Source of the DNA: Epiperipatus broadwayi
Taxonomy: Eukaryota > Onychophora > Udeonychophora > Euonychophora > Peripatidae
DNA length: 64,000 bases
Assembly: GCA_028023455.1 (NCBI GenBank)
Contig: JAQFVV010006305.1
Span: 2,967,001-3,031,000 of the forward strand
Direction: 5' to 3'
The notes under the pieces were generated by a model, which searched no databases, was not told the DNA's origin, and saw only the letters and a program-made list of their open reading frames with translations. Each line of letters starts with the position of its first letter. The stretch's first letter is position 1. The position numbers were made by a program, and so were the translations under genes. Below are positions 47,562 through 61,544 of this stretch, one piece after another.

Positions 47562-50500
47562 ATAAAGATAGAGAACCAATGATAAAATTGTGTATGATTG
47601 AAAAAAAAAAAATTCATTATATATAGATCTCAAAATAATATTTTAAGTAAATATAAAAAATATTAGGATTAGAAAAGGAAAAAAATCAGAGATATGTTTT
47701 TTTTTAATTTATAGCTAAATTTATGTTTTCAGATGGCTTTAGAAAATAAACTATTTATGTTTCATTCTAAGTTTGTAGAATAATGAGGCACTTTATATTA
47801 ACAAATGCTTACTTGATTTAAAGAAGTGATATCAAACACATGGCTATGTAATTCATATTAAATCTTATTAAATAAGAAATGTTTCATATTATAAATATTT
47901 AACTTTGTATTAAAATTTTTTCAAAATCTTAATTGTTTTAATTATATTTTTAATACAATATATTTAAAAAAATGATACTTTTACCAACAAGTAAAAATCA
48001 CTTCATTAAAGTTTTTAAAATCATTTTTTTTCTCTCTCTGGTGTGATTTTTTTTTTTTTGAAAAATTAGTGAACAAAATGTTTTTACTATTTTTAAATTA
48101 AGGTAAAAATTAATAATTTTTAAAAATTTTATTTACTTATTCAAAAAGAGTAAGCGTTACATTAAAATTCAATATTCATGAATCTAAAATCTTGTCCAGG
48201 TTAAATTTCTATCTTAGTACTGTCACTAGTGAGGCCAACAATATGTGAAGAAGAGACCAGAATACTACTCGAAACATTGCACATATACTAACCTGTGTGC
48301 TATTACTAACAATCGAATGTAATTGGAAAATTTAGATAAAGTTAAATTTGTCTAAAGACATTCAATATTTAATGTTGAAGGAAATAGTTCAATATATAAA
48401 TACAAATCATATTTATATATTTGGTTATAGCAAATGTCTAATTTAAAAACATTATTTTTATTTTAACTGTCATTAAGATTATTGCATTTTTTTCGTGCTT
48501 TATGAAAAATATCACTTTCAATTTCAATATAATGTTAATTGTCATGCATCACTTAAAAATCAGAATAGTTATATTTATGTCTTCTGTATTATAGAACGTT
48601 TTAAAATAATGTACTTATGCACAAAAGTTTAAACTTTGAAAATAAGAACAATATAATGACAAAAAGAAAATTCAAAAATATCCAACAAAGATTAGATTTT
48701 GCCCAGAAACATTCTTTCCCAAAAGTAAAAGAAAAATTCTGAAAAAATTGTTATTATTGCTATAAAGTAATCCCTGCATTACACACCCACCCACACATAT
48801 ATATTATTGCATATGTAATACTGATAAGAAACTTATGAAGTGCAATAAATCTGCTTATCATGTTCTAAGACATGAATTTAAATTTGGGCTAGGTAAACTC
48901 AAAATTTTATCAGGTTCTAATCAGGTTATATAATTTTTCTTTCAGGCAGCTATCTTATAACAATTAAGATAACTATCTAATATTATTCAATAAATGGATA
49001 TCTAGATATTCATATATAGAAGATAAATGAGATTGGAGAAATGTTGAAATCCAATTATTTACTATTTGACAAGCATAGTAAGTAATAACTTTTTCTGGAT
49101 TGCTTCTTTATGAAAGGCTGTAGAAATTTTTTTTGGCCCTGTAGTAGGTTATTTGAACTCTATATTATCTTTTCTCTGCATAACATTAAAATTGTTGTGT
49201 AACACACAAACAGATATAATATTAACTAATAAATCATTCTCAATATTTTACAATTTTATAACTATTCCTTAAATGATGAAACAATTCAGTTTGATTTAAT
49301 AATCTTAAGTTGTCACAATTAATTTGGTTAAACATTGAATCATCATATATTGTTTCTAATTATATAAGAAATCTTATATAATTAAAACTTAATATTAAAC
49401 TAAATTGAAATTTTTTATTAGTAAATTACTTTTTTTGCTATCCAAAATTTTAAAAGTATAGACAAGACATACAATGGAATTTATTTGTAAATTTACATTA
49501 AGTTCTCTATCTGAAGAAAATTTGGGTTACCTAGGCAACAAAGCCATACGACCAAGTGATAATACTGAAAAATATTTCTCAAAATTTGGTTGGAAAAAAA
49601 AAAATTAAGGATAATTCATCACAAAAATTTCATAAAATATTATGTAATGGCTACTTAGTAATTAAAATAACAGATTATTTTATTTGAAGAGATCATAAGA
49701 AAAAATGCAAGCATAAAAGAGTAATAATAAAGTTTGTAATAAACATAACTACGTAAACATTTCTATGAGATGTGCATATATGGCTGTGTGTATGTTATAA
49801 AAAGAAAAACACATGCGTACATGGTTTATCTATGTGTCATTGTTATTAATATATATTAATGTGTTTATTATCTTACAAAGATCTCGAATGGTTTCATTTT
49901 AATAACTTGTCTCAAAAAATAAAATTTTCAATACTATATTAGTATGTGATCAATTTGAAAAAGAAAATCAATTATAGATGTTTTAAATATGTATACATAA
50001 AATTAACTATTCTTTAACTAAAAATAAAATTTGACAAATTTTTATTTTATGACAGTTAATTACAAATGATATTTGAATCTTTTGTTAATTTATAAAAAAA
50101 AAATATTTTATAAAACCACGAATAAATAAATATCTTCAAATTACCATCAAACTTTGAATTGATTCCTAAAATTTATTTCAAAAACAAACTATAATGTTTC
50201 ATAATTAAAAAAAATTAATCATTCTAGTATTATTATATTTCATGTAAAAAAATATTAACCTTATAGTAATGAGATTGGTAAAAAAAAATAATAATCAGAT
50301 TTTAAAATAAGATTAACAATACTCATGGTTAAGATTAAACTTAAGATCAAATATCATACATACTTTTTAAAAATAAAAATGTAACGAAATCTTATTTAAA
50401 TGAGATTCGAATTATTTTAAAAAATGATACTTTTAATTTGCTGCATAAAATTATTTCCACATAACTTTCAAAATTATTTAGAAAAATTGCCACAATTATA

Positions 50501-50650
50501 TATATACACACACATATGTGAAAATATTTTGCACATATGGTTGCGTATTATTTATGTATGGATAGTAAATTATTATATATGTACATAGATTGTTTTTCCC
50601 CACAGTAATAAATAATTCCACGATTTTTCATTTTTCTTCTTGAATTATCT
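47562..50650. other. AT-rich DNA, no gene seen
   Basis: Apart from the possible hammerhead-like fold at 48241-48286, only low-complexity DNA is visible. Confidence 0.6.
48241..48286 (+). ncRNA. Weak hammerhead-like fold
   Basis: ATATGTG (48241-48247) pairs perfectly with CACATAT (48280-48286). Inside are TGAAGAAGAG, a short GAG/CTC stem and GAAAC (48271-48275), the same order as at the Penelope 3' ends. The first core base would be G instead of C, and the stem is only 3 bp. No Penelope sequence was recognised nearby. Confidence 0.25.
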
Positions 50651-50798
50651 TCAAAGTTCATCATGGATCATTATTATAGAATTTTCGGTATCACTAAAGT
50701 AATTCTCTTCACCTGTATAATGGGTTGGATAGACTAGTAGAGGATAAGAAGAAAAAGCTCTCAAATTTCGCTGAGGAAAAAAGTCTTTCCATGTTATC
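50651..50798 (-). CDS. Candidate terminal exon of an unidentified host gene
   Basis: On the minus strand a pyrimidine-rich tract ending in ATTTCAG (the AG is at 50800-50799) is followed by one base and then 48 open codons to a TGA at 50653-50651. The predicted tail begins ITWKDFFPQRNL and ends SIIMIHDEL. It is rich in aromatic residues and Pro, unlike the Lys/Asn/Ile-rich chance frames around it. G+C is 49 of 148 (33%), against about 18% in the neighbouring 60 bases. I do not recognise the protein. No upstream exon was identified to the right, and no clear AATAAA follows closely. It could still be a chance frame. Confidence 0.4.
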
Positions 50799-50800
50799 CT

Positions 50801-51971
50801 GAAATATAAAAAAAATAATAAAAGTTAAGGAACAGAAATTTTATAGTTATTAATATTTCATAATGATAATAATTACTTGCGGTATAACATAGTTTAGATC
50901 TTTCTCACCTTAGAAGATAAGCAATAAAGATGATTATACCCCTCCCCCCATTTTTTACACAGATAAAAGATAAAATAAAATATTGGATTATTTTCAAAAT
51001 AAGTGATATTTTACAAATATTATAAATGAATGGAAAAGAAATTCAACTGCAAAATAGCTTTAACATAAGTTTTTTTTTGTAATATTCTAATAGGACACAA
51101 TATTTGAACCCCAATCAAAAATTGGTGATGAGCCTATGGAAGACCCTTACAGTTTCTAAGCCTATTTCTGGTAATGTTAATCATGAATCAGTAATATGAC
51201 TTGCTCATCATAGTTCTTTTAATATAGATGTGTTTTCTAATATATGCAAAGTAATCTAATTATATAAAGAATATGATCTAAGAGATTTGAGCTCCTTGGA
51301 TATTTCTATTTGTTTTGGGTTGGTACCATTAACCAAGACCATTATGATATCCTCAAAAGCCAGGTTTAAATCCTTGTCCATTAAGTGGTCATCCTATCAA
51401 CAAGTGTGTAGCTTGGAATATAAAAAGCTCAACTACAATATTGCATTATTTAATTACTTAACTTGAAACATTTTGTTGAATTGATGAAATGTAAGAAAGA
51501 GAATTAAACATAAACTAAAGTTTGAATTTCAGCAATATTTTAATCCATGCTGTAGCATTACTCTAAACGCTTCAATACAGTTCTCACAAATAATAAATTC
51601 TGTCAACATGAACTGTATTATCACTGATAAGGCATAATTATAATAATACATGTTTTTGTGTGTAACTTAATGACTTTTAATAATAACTTATATTACCTTC
51701 TTTATTTACTAACATAAACAAAAATATTTCTTTATTCTTCTCACCTCTTCTAATATGCTTGATAGATATTTTAATTATACATATTACTTTTTTTTAATAA
51801 TCAAATAAAATTACATGAAGACATATAAAGATTGTCTTAAATTGAATATAAATGTACTGTCAAATATAAAATACATTTTTAGAATAAAATAAATTAGTAT
51901 TAGATATAATACAACCATAATTAAATAAATGTAATTCATGAGTATATAATATTAAAACTTGGTCACATGTG

Positions 51972-52004
<33 letters not shown>

Positions 52005-52040
52005 GAAAGAGAGAGAGCTCGCACATAAGCTCTTAACAAA
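50801..52040. other. AT-rich DNA, no gene seen
   Basis: If 50651-50798 is an exon, this would be intron. A (TA)n and GA-rich patch lies at 51980-52018. Confidence 0.5.
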
Positions 52041-52047
52041 CTGTGCA

Positions 52048-52110
52048 GAATATCCCCAACCCCAGATCGGTTTCTGCTATTGGCTTCCTCAGTGAGATGC
52101 TAGGATATTC
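52048..52110 (-). ncRNA. Hammerhead-like motif with matching CTGANGA and GAAA cores
   Basis: GAATATCC (52110-52103) pairs perfectly with GGATATTC (52055-52048). Between them, on the minus strand, are CTGAGGA (fits CTGANGA), a weak GC-CAATA-GC stem, GAAA, and ACC...GGT as a possible 3-bp third stem followed by T, a permitted cleavage base. The second stem is short and lacks the usual closing G-C pair, which argues against strong activity. No adjoining Penelope coding part was recognised. Confidence 0.4.
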
Positions 52111-52240
52111 AAGCATTATATATATATACAAAACAGTCTCAGCAACATTCTATGGTAGTGCAAATTTCCAAATTTCAAAATTGTTCCAAATTGTTTATAA
52201 CTGATTGAGCATATTCTATCGTTATTGCTTTTAATTTCAG

Positions 52241-52447
52241 AATGGCAAACAAATGGTTAAATGTATTTATTTATTTTTAGTTTTTATTTCATGCTGTCAA
52301 ATAAATGATTAAGTCACTTTATTTACTTAGTTTTTTATATTTCAGGTTGATAGACAAATGGTTAAGTCAGTTTCTTTATTTAATGTTTTATTTCAAGCTG
52401 GCAAACAAATGAAAAGTTGTTTATTTATTTTTGATTTTTCCTATTTC
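52241..52447 (+). repeat. ~52-bp tandem repeat, four diverged units
   Basis: Units start near 52241, 52292, 52345 and 52395, each beginning with a GCTGGCAAACAAATG-like block and ending in TATTTCA. They resemble each other at perhaps three positions in four. Confidence 0.75.
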
Positions 52448-53899
52448 AAGCTAGAAAATGTTTAGAGGCCAGCATTAGTAAGGTTTTTCTTACATGATTT
52501 AGAACAAATAAAATTTTGAAAGAAATCAACAAATATATTTTTATTCTTAATGACAATGGATATCCCTTTTCCTCTCAGGCTAGGGATAGATTTTTCAGAA
52601 CAGAAATGAATTTTTTAGATTTTCTTTCTCTATGGACTTACTTGTTAGGATAGAGATGACTGCACCTGGAGAACACTAGAAATTCGTATTACAACAGCAC
52701 AAACAGGTTTACTGGGTCATTTCTGTGGTTAATGTTGAGGATATTCTACCCCCTTTTTCAAATATACTGTTTGCTATATATTAACTTCACTGAAGAAGTT
52801 AGAAAATTTGATTCATTTTGCAAGCAAAATACATTCTGTATTTGAATGAAGTTATTGTCATTGCATTCAAAAAACATGTTACTGAACACCTTAAACTGTC
52901 TCCCCCAAAAATCACATTATCTATTTTAATTCGATCTTTAATTGCAGGTTTCTTGATAAACATCAATTTTTTAAAATTAAAAAACAGATTGATAAAAGAA
53001 AACAAAGAGAAAAACATTACTTTTTTACAAATTTGAATTTATTTTGAAACAAAATGCGGTTAATTATTAATTATAATAACTTGACAATCTTTTGTTTAAT
53101 TTTTCAAATTTGTAACTGTGTTTTATTTTAATAAAGAATCTTAAAATATTAAAAAGAGAGCAGTTCCAATACATTCTATGTCTATTACATGAATTCAATT
53201 AACCCTTCATTTACCTGGCATAAATCATTATATTTTTTCTTTTTATCTCTTTTTTTAATTTATAGCCAACTATGAAAGACTACAATATAATAGTACAAGA
53301 TGAATAAAATTGAGTCAAATTACATTTCATGATATATGATTGACTTGGTCAATTTTATTTTAACTGTAGATTTAGTAATCTATTTTCAATCATACTTAGA
53401 TTTTTCTTTTTTTTTTTTTTGTCTTATGAGCTGATACCATCCCTTTTGAACTATCATAGCTGTTTTCTTACTATATTAGTAACAAAAGATACCTGTACAT
53501 TTTATAAAGAATTGACTGTCTTCTAATAATCCAAATAATATGAATACCTACCGGCAGTCCTGGAATAGATAGAAAAATACAATCATTGAACTACAAGTGC
53601 ACATTGCAACATAAAACCTGGAAAGCTATCTTAAATTTAAGCACAATAAGCAAATTACAACCTGAAATAATAAACCAAATTTTTGGCAGATAGAAGCCTT
53701 ACTCATGGAAAATTTGTGAGATTTAAAGGCTCATGACACAGTTCTTTTCATCACATTATCAAACACAATTATTAAGCCTTGATAATGTTTGAGACTCAGA
53801 GGCTAGTTCCTATGAATTTTAAAGTACAGTGAGTGCAGTGTTAAGATATATGACATCAGGGAGCATCACAAATGCATTTCATCCTTATATCAATCATAA
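52448..53899. other. No gene seen
   Basis: A 72-codon frame at 52818-53036 has an overlapping frame on the other strand and no recognisable domain. 52560-52760 is slightly richer in G+C but has stops in all frames. Confidence 0.5.
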
Positions 53900-55310
53900 A
53901 ATCCATCTATCATTAAATACACATCCACAGTTTAAGCCACATCTAATCTCTGACTATTAACATTTTTTTCTTTACCTCTGTGTCAGGGCATAGCTGTAAT
54001 TCATTCTAATTTATGATCATAATCAGATTGATGATATTTGTTCTAGCTAGACTGTCAATTGACCATTATTTTTCTTTTCCCCTTCCATGGTAGTGATTCT
54101 TAATTTTTTTTCCATTCAGGATGGCATTAATAGAATGATGACAATCCCCTTTATATAGCATTTTCTGTGGAGATTGATATCCCTTTCTTTTTTAAAAAGT
54201 TTCAGATACCTGTTCAGTAGTACATACATTTATGCCAATTAATATTCTTTCCTTGTTAATTAGAAAACTGTGTTTCACAATTTGGATGATCTGGGATTAT
54301 GACAATGGGTCAGCTGTTAGGGTTCTCAATTTAGCCATTTACTTTGTAAAGAATGGAGTGTATGGTTCACCAGACTGAAAATTTTCTTGTGATATCCTAT
54401 GTTGGACACATTTATATAATCCTCACTCCAAAAACAATTTAATAAAGTTTGCTTAAATTCCTTAAAACTCCATGGATAAAAATCCCATCAGACCTGGGAT
54501 GTTCCTTGCTGATGGCTACATGATATTGTGAGCTTTGCTTCTTCTATCATAAGATTTAGGATGAAATAAAATACCTTTCTAACTATTTAAATAGGCAGTA
54601 AATTCTATCTTTAAAAATTCGTCAGCAGTACTGCAATTTATTTTATTTTTTGGGGAGGTTATATCTACTCCATCAACCTGACCATCTTCGCTGCAGTCAG
54701 TTTCTCACTTCTCTATTTTGTTATTTGCCTTCTTTTAACCATCATCTTTAAGTTGAATTTTCTTAATCTATTTCTCCAGGTCATCTATTTCTTGTATCTT
54801 TGACAATATTCTACAACTGGATGACTTTGATATCCTGTTCTTCTTTGTTCTGCTTGACTTCTTGAAGAATCACATCTATTTTATTAACTAAACTAAACAA
54901 TCCTCCTTTCAATGTCTTGATAAATTCATCTTTGACCTGGGTTTGGCCATTATTAATTACTATTTTACACTATCATTTGCTTCTTGTTTCAGCAGGGTTT
55001 CACCACCTTTAATTTCTCTCATTTCTTTGGATAAGCTTTTCATATGGCCAGCCATATTTTTCATCTGATTTTCTACCTCTGTTTGGACAAAATCATGATT
55101 ACTATTGGTTCACAGCTATATCTTTTCTTAGAGTTTTTATTTTTCTCCAATCATCCTTTGTTAATGTTGGCATCTACTTCTACACATCATGGATTTGTGG
55201 TTTCTGTCTATTCTACCAATATTGCTTTTACATCTAATTCTTGAGCTTATAATTTTGCTTTTGCTTTTATAATCATCTTCCTATATTTTTCAACAAAAGT
55301 ACTAATGATA
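53900..55310 (-). pseudogene. Second decayed coiled-coil gag gene
   Basis: Read right to left, coiled-coil segments occupy about 55110-54700 (for example MAGHMKSLSKEMREIKG and QVKDEFIKTLKGG in different frames). A gag domain follows at about 54450-54200, recognised from CFWSEDYINV, the Ser/Gly-rich FQSGEPYTPFF and the spacing of the following helices. The FWSE position matches the gag at 7522-7103, suggesting the same family. Stops and frameshifts are frequent, and protease or RT were not found below 53900. Confidence 0.5.
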
Positions 55311-57930
55311 TTAAAATAAATCTATTTTTTTGTTTCTATTTCATTAATCAAAATGATCATTTCACACCCCAAAGCAACCATATATTGTAACATTATGGTT
55401 GGACTCAATGTTTGTCAAACCCTACTTAATGATCAATTATATAAAATTTTAATTGGTAATGATTAAATAATAATCATTCAATATTAAATAGGTGTATTAT
55501 ATCAGTGGTATGTTATCATGATTGTTAAATTATATTATAAAAATAAGTCAATTTCATCCATAAATATCTTGAAAGTGATTAAGAAATGGGCTGTTCAAGA
55601 GATGTGCTAGGCCCTCTGCCATATTGTGTATGAGATTTTCTATATGAAGTTGGTCAAATGGACTAATTTTCAATAGTAATAGAATAATAATTTATTAGTG
55701 TTATTATTAAATTAAAAGTATAGAAATATTTAATATTTTATTATTATTAAATAATAGTCGAGAAGACTTAAAATTATAGCTATTCTAAATTAATCTACAT
55801 AATTAATTATCAAGCATACTTTTATTGCAATTTAAAATAGTTTTGAATGGCTTAATTAGTTATCATTTATGCTTATAGATGGAAAATTATTAATTGTATG
55901 TTAATGTATACACATACAATTCAATTGGTCTGTTAATTTGTACAGTAATTCTCTCTGATGAAAGTTTATAAATGGAGTAACATAGATTCTTACATGGGAA
56001 AACAACTAGGAAGAATGGGAGAACTTAAGAAGAAAATAGAAGAACTAAATTAACAAAGAACTGGAAAGCTGAAAATTATTAAAAAGTAAAATTTGAATTG
56101 AATTAAAAATGGAATTGAATTGTATTTTGACTTGCAACTAATGTAGTAGGAAGTCTATTTGGCCTACATGCATGAAACACATCACTACTGGCAATTGATA
56201 ATTGTAAAGAGTTCACATTTAAAACTGGTATGATATATTGGAAGAAAAAGTGCCAAAACGGACTTCAAATTTAAACAAATTCAGAAGTTCCTAAGCATAA
56301 AATTTTACTCTTTATCTTATAACTGTTTTAATTATTATATTTACTGTATGCATTATACAATTAATTATGAATTATTTGGGATAGCAAGAAGAAAGAAAAG
56401 AGAATTATTTTGTACTTTCAGTTAGGATGAATTAAAAAATAAGTAGAACTATGATATGAGATACTTGATGTCTTTTATTGCTGTTTTTGAATTTATAAAG
56501 CACTTGCAACATGTATAAACTAATGTAAAATATTATATTAAAATTAACTATAACTATTGCAATTTTATTGTGCTATATTAATTTCATTATGTGGAGAAAA
56601 TAAATTTAAAAAAAAGAAAAAATGTTATATGGCAATTAAATAAAAGTATAGTAATGACTTATACTTATCTAATAAAACAATATAAAGGAAGATACTAAAT
56701 TATAAGTTTATAAAATATTTAGTAAGACTTTTAATATGAGATATTCTCAACATTACCTTAAAACTCACATTAGGACAAAAATGAATGTGACATCATGCAT
56801 TTCCGGTTCTAAGCAGAATTGATATGTCTATTAAACTGTCTTGTAGAATCTCATTAAAAATGAATCAAATATCAACTTAAATTTTGATATATTAATTATT
56901 GTGTTAATCATATTGTGGATCAAATTTCTGATGTGTTAATTATTAAATAGTGCCATTAGTCAATAAAGTATATGGAATACATATATATGATGAAAATAAG
57001 AATCAATGTTTATCTTTAATTTTTTTTTACTTTCCAGAATAACAGGGTGTTGAAGTTAATGGATGAAAAACTACAATTGTTCTTAGATCAAGCAACATAT
57101 TAGGATTATAATTTAAATAAATAAATAAATAAATATGAAATATACTCCATCTGGGAAAAAACATTTATCAATCACATAATGCTTCAGATTTTAAAAAGGG
57201 TTGCAATCAAGATTTCATTCTCTCAGTTTCATAAGAAGGAATGTAAAACAAGAAGTTTACATAGTGATCTTTATTATCATTAATAATATTATGTTTTGTC
57301 TTGTAATATTGTATACATTGTTATTACAGATATAAAGACTGGTTTATATATAAAAAAAATTAAACTCATAATAAATATAAATTTGATCAAATATATAAAA
57401 AAAGATAATTTTACTTGTTGTAAATTTCCTTCATATTCAAAATATGAACACAGGTAAGAAACTATTACAGTTTCTAGGATAAAAGCTACAATTGTTAAAT
57501 AATAATAAATGGGCAGTATATAACTTTATTTAATTTAAATGCATTAAAACATGGTATTTAATATGTGTAAAATTTAACTAATCAATAGCTAATAATGGCT
57601 ATAGTTATGGGTCATCCTTGAATTGATAATGATAGTTATAGACTTTATGTGTCAAATAGTAATCTATTCCATTTTTCTAGTGCCCTTATATATTCGTGGT
57701 AAGTAATATTAGTATTAGATTTATCTGTTGCCATGTTAAATGGTTATAATGATACATGTATAATATTTTAGAATATGTGGTAGATCCATGTTGTATCACA
57801 TCAGATGAACTTGATCTCTTTCCCAGAGTAATGATATAAGTGACCATTGTAGGTGAATCATGAGTAATGACTATCAAACTTTGAGCAAATTAGGCCATAC
57901 TTATGTAGTATATTGATTTAGTTATTAAAT
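55311..57930. other. AT-rich DNA, no gene seen
   Basis: A short (AAAT)n lies at 57115-57135. All open frames look random. Confidence 0.6.
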
Positions 57931-58105
57931 AAGGGATTAACAACCCCTTCCTTTTTCTTGTGACCCTAAAGGTGATCCAGAAGTGACACTGGGATTTCAA
58001 ACCATGTGTTGAAATAATTGTTTAAACAAGGAATTGATCACCCCTTTCTTTTATATCCCCAAAGATGCTCCAGAAGTGACATTGGGATTACAGACCATAT
58101 GCAGT
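57931..58105 (+). repeat. ~97-bp tandem duplication
   Basis: AAGGGATTAACAACCCCTTC (57931) and AAGGAATTGATCACCCCTTT (58028) start two copies that also share CCAGAAGTGACA and GGGATT near their ends. On the minus strand GGTTTGAAATCCC in one copy resembles a Pol III B box, so these could be SINE-body fragments. Confidence 0.6.
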
Positions 58106-61100
58106 CATAAGATGATCAGTGTCTAAGTTGCTAGTTTGTTTTTTTGCTTTAGCTCAATCCCACTATAATATCTGGATATAACATATGTTCTATTGTGTTT
58201 CATATTCCTAAGTTCTAATGGTTTGGTATTGATAACAGCAGAATTTTTCTGAAATATGGTATTTGAAAATGTAGATCGTACTTAGCATTGAGCAAAATGA
58301 AGATAAAAGATAATATTAGTTAAAAGTTGTTTTTATAGTAGATTGTTATTTATTGCCTATCCATTCAAGATGATCCCATCTATACCATTAATCTATGTTA
58401 TATATATAATTTATATCCAAGTTGTTTTAAGATGCTGATATATATTTTTCTTAATGTTAAAGGTTCACGTAATATTTTTCTTTAATCTTAAAAGAGTCCT
58501 ACAAGATAAAACTAATAATTAAAAGGTAGAAAAATGACAGTCTTGACTCTTAAAGCAGTTTTGGCTGTTTAATAATCTAAATAAATGGATTAAAATAACA
58601 AGTCAGTAGTTTCTAGTAATATATGGTAGCTTAACCTGTTATATCTTAAATGTATTTATTGTGTTATTCTGGGTGATAATATTGGTCGTTATTAACCCAT
58701 TGAATAGAGATTTTGAAATATAGTGCCTGTGTCTATTTAAAATGAACAAGTTCTTAAAATCATATTTAATAAATAGCTAAAATATAAACTGTAGAGTAAG
58801 TTAAATAAACTCAATGTAATAGATTTGAGTAGTAACAAATTAAAAGATAGTAATTTATTAAAGTATTAAATAGACCCTAAGAGATCTTCCCTTAATCATA
58901 AAATATTGTAATTACATCTTGTTGTATATAAATTTCTGTCACAATTGTCCAAGATTATGTATGTTTTCTTTGTTATTATTAGTATGTTCACAAAACATGT
59001 AAATAATGTAGATAAACTTTGTTTAAAAATATAGTTGGTTGTCTGTGATCCTTAATGCTAATCATCATCCATACTGTTATTGCTATCAACATATTATTTA
59101 TTGTCTTCAAAATCATTATCAGTTAATATAATAGATTTTATTGTATGTTAGTATATCCAAATAAATTTTATTAAGCTCTTAGATTTAGAGTATATAAAGT
59201 TTTATTGATTATTTTTAAATAATCTTATTGAAGTTATTGCTTATTGATCAAAACAGAGTTGATCTTGAGTACTAGTATTATTTTTTCAATAATGTTTTTT
59301 AAAGATTAAATATTTACTTTTGGAATAACTTGATTTTCTAAATCATCAGATACAGCATTCACTGATCTTGATCATATTGTTCATAATCATTAAATAAAAG
59401 ATAGTTTGTGTATTATTATATTCACATTATTAAACATTTAATAATATTTCATAAAATTTAAAGTTTATATTATTGTTAGTATTGGAATTGTCAAATGTTT
59501 TTTATTATTTCTATTTTGTTTTACAAATTGTCTTTGCTTGTTATATTTGGGTTGTGGCAAAATCCCTCTCACTGACCAAATATATCTTTTAAAATAGTAA
59601 TATTTAAGATATTTGAACTCTGAGAAAAGTAAATTATTAATTAATAGTCTCAATTTTGAATATAGTGTAATTTTTCATTTCTGAAGTTATTTATTATGCT
59701 TTGCCTTGATCTCTTATGTTTACTCTTATTGTTTGATTGATTTAGTAAAAATTTTAAACATAAATTTCTTTTCTAGTTTAAAACTTATAATCTATTTTAA
59801 GTTAGTAGTTAGGTATTTTGGTTTAGTCAAGCATAGGACCTTTGCTTTATTTCATTATTGTCTTATTGTTGTCTGACACAATATTAGTTTTATAGTTCAG
59901 GATCTCATTCTTCATTATCAACATAGTTATTATATCTCATCCATATTTTTCTTTCTCATTTCATTATCATAATTGATTCACCCATCATTGATTCCTATTC
60001 TATCACCATCTTAATTATTCATCACTCTAACACATTTCCCTTCTCTTCTCCTCACTCTTAAGTGAATTCATTTTCATTAATTAATTTTTATTTGTTCTTC
60101 ATCATCCATTTAATTGTCTACATCTTAATTCATTTATCACTCAACTCATAATTCGAATCCCATATTCATTTCATTTTTGTCATTATAAATCTACCTTATT
60201 ATTAAAGAATCATGTGCTTCTTTCTATAATCGCATTAACAATTATATAATAATTAATATCATGAATGAAAATTGTGTCTAATAATAAAAGAAATTTTAAT
60301 AAAATGAGTTATTAGAGTTTCTGTTAGACATGCAGTTGAACTTTAATAAGATGGTTAATTTTGTATATCACAAACAATTTTACAGAACTTTGATGAATCA
60401 ACCCTTATATCAAAATATTCATATAATTTTAATACTAAATATTAAAAGCCTAAAGCTAATCTAGTCAATATAATAATTAAAATTACTCTGAATTCAAAAC
60501 TAAACTGCATTAGCCAAAAAAAATAAACTCTAAAACATAACCATTGGGTCACTGCTACAAGCAAACTTCTCAAGTGCAAAGGACTAAAATAAATCAACAA
60601 TTATATATTAAATACTACCCACAATTCCCAATTACACTTTTTTTATAAATAAAAAATTAGAAAAAAAAATTACTCTTAAAAATAAATGATTATATTAATG
60701 TCTATTATAAAAGAAAAATTTAAAAAAAGTTACTAACTCAATAGAAACTAAAATGCTACAAAGTCTGAATCCAAAGACATTCATGATATCAGCTATATTG
60801 GATCAAAAAATGCAACTCTAATATTAATGACAATTTTAATAAAAAATTGTAAATTTCATTATAAGTTTAATATTCTATAGTTGGTTTATTATGATTACCA
60901 AAAATAAAACTACCCAGTAAAACAATAAATTTTTAAAAAATGATTTCAGTTCTCAAGAAGCTATGTTTGGCAAAATTATTAAGAATCAGATTTCAAAGTT
61001 CTTTCATATGCTCTTACTACAGAAAAAAAATCAATAATGATAAATCCAGCAACAAACAAAAAATCTTAAATATTATATTAATTTAAATAGTTATATATCA

Positions 61101-61544
61101 AAAAGCAAAAAACAAAACAAAACAACAACACAAAAACATTAGTATTATAAAAGGATAGGGATCCCAGCTAATGTTGAGTAAATATTTACAAAATAAACAA
61201 TTTGCTAAATAATACAAATAATGGTAATTCACCTAAAATAACTAATATATGTACACCTGACTTAAATAATTTATTCTAAAAAAATTCTGAAAATCTTTTT
61301 TTGTATGACTAACCATTACAATTCTCAATCCCTATATTAATTATATAATTAACATCCAAAATTAAATAATATTAACTTAAGAATTATTTTTAAAATATTT
61401 GCAAAATTAAAATAATTTCGAAAAAATATCTTCAATTTTTCAAGGATCTGGAACATTATTTTCTATTATTTATTTGAATACCCCTTAAACTAATGAATCC
61501 CTAGTCATAAGACTGCCATAACTGGAGTATATAAAAATAATTGA
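58106..61544. other. AT-rich DNA, no gene seen
   Basis: There are no recognisable domains, repeats or structured units. The right edge may hold the decayed C-terminal part of the adjacent LINE relic. Confidence 0.6.

Noticed and set aside
52560-52800. Possible plus-strand exon after CTCTCAG
   Set aside because: Open for only about 24 codons with stops soon after; no donor site supported.
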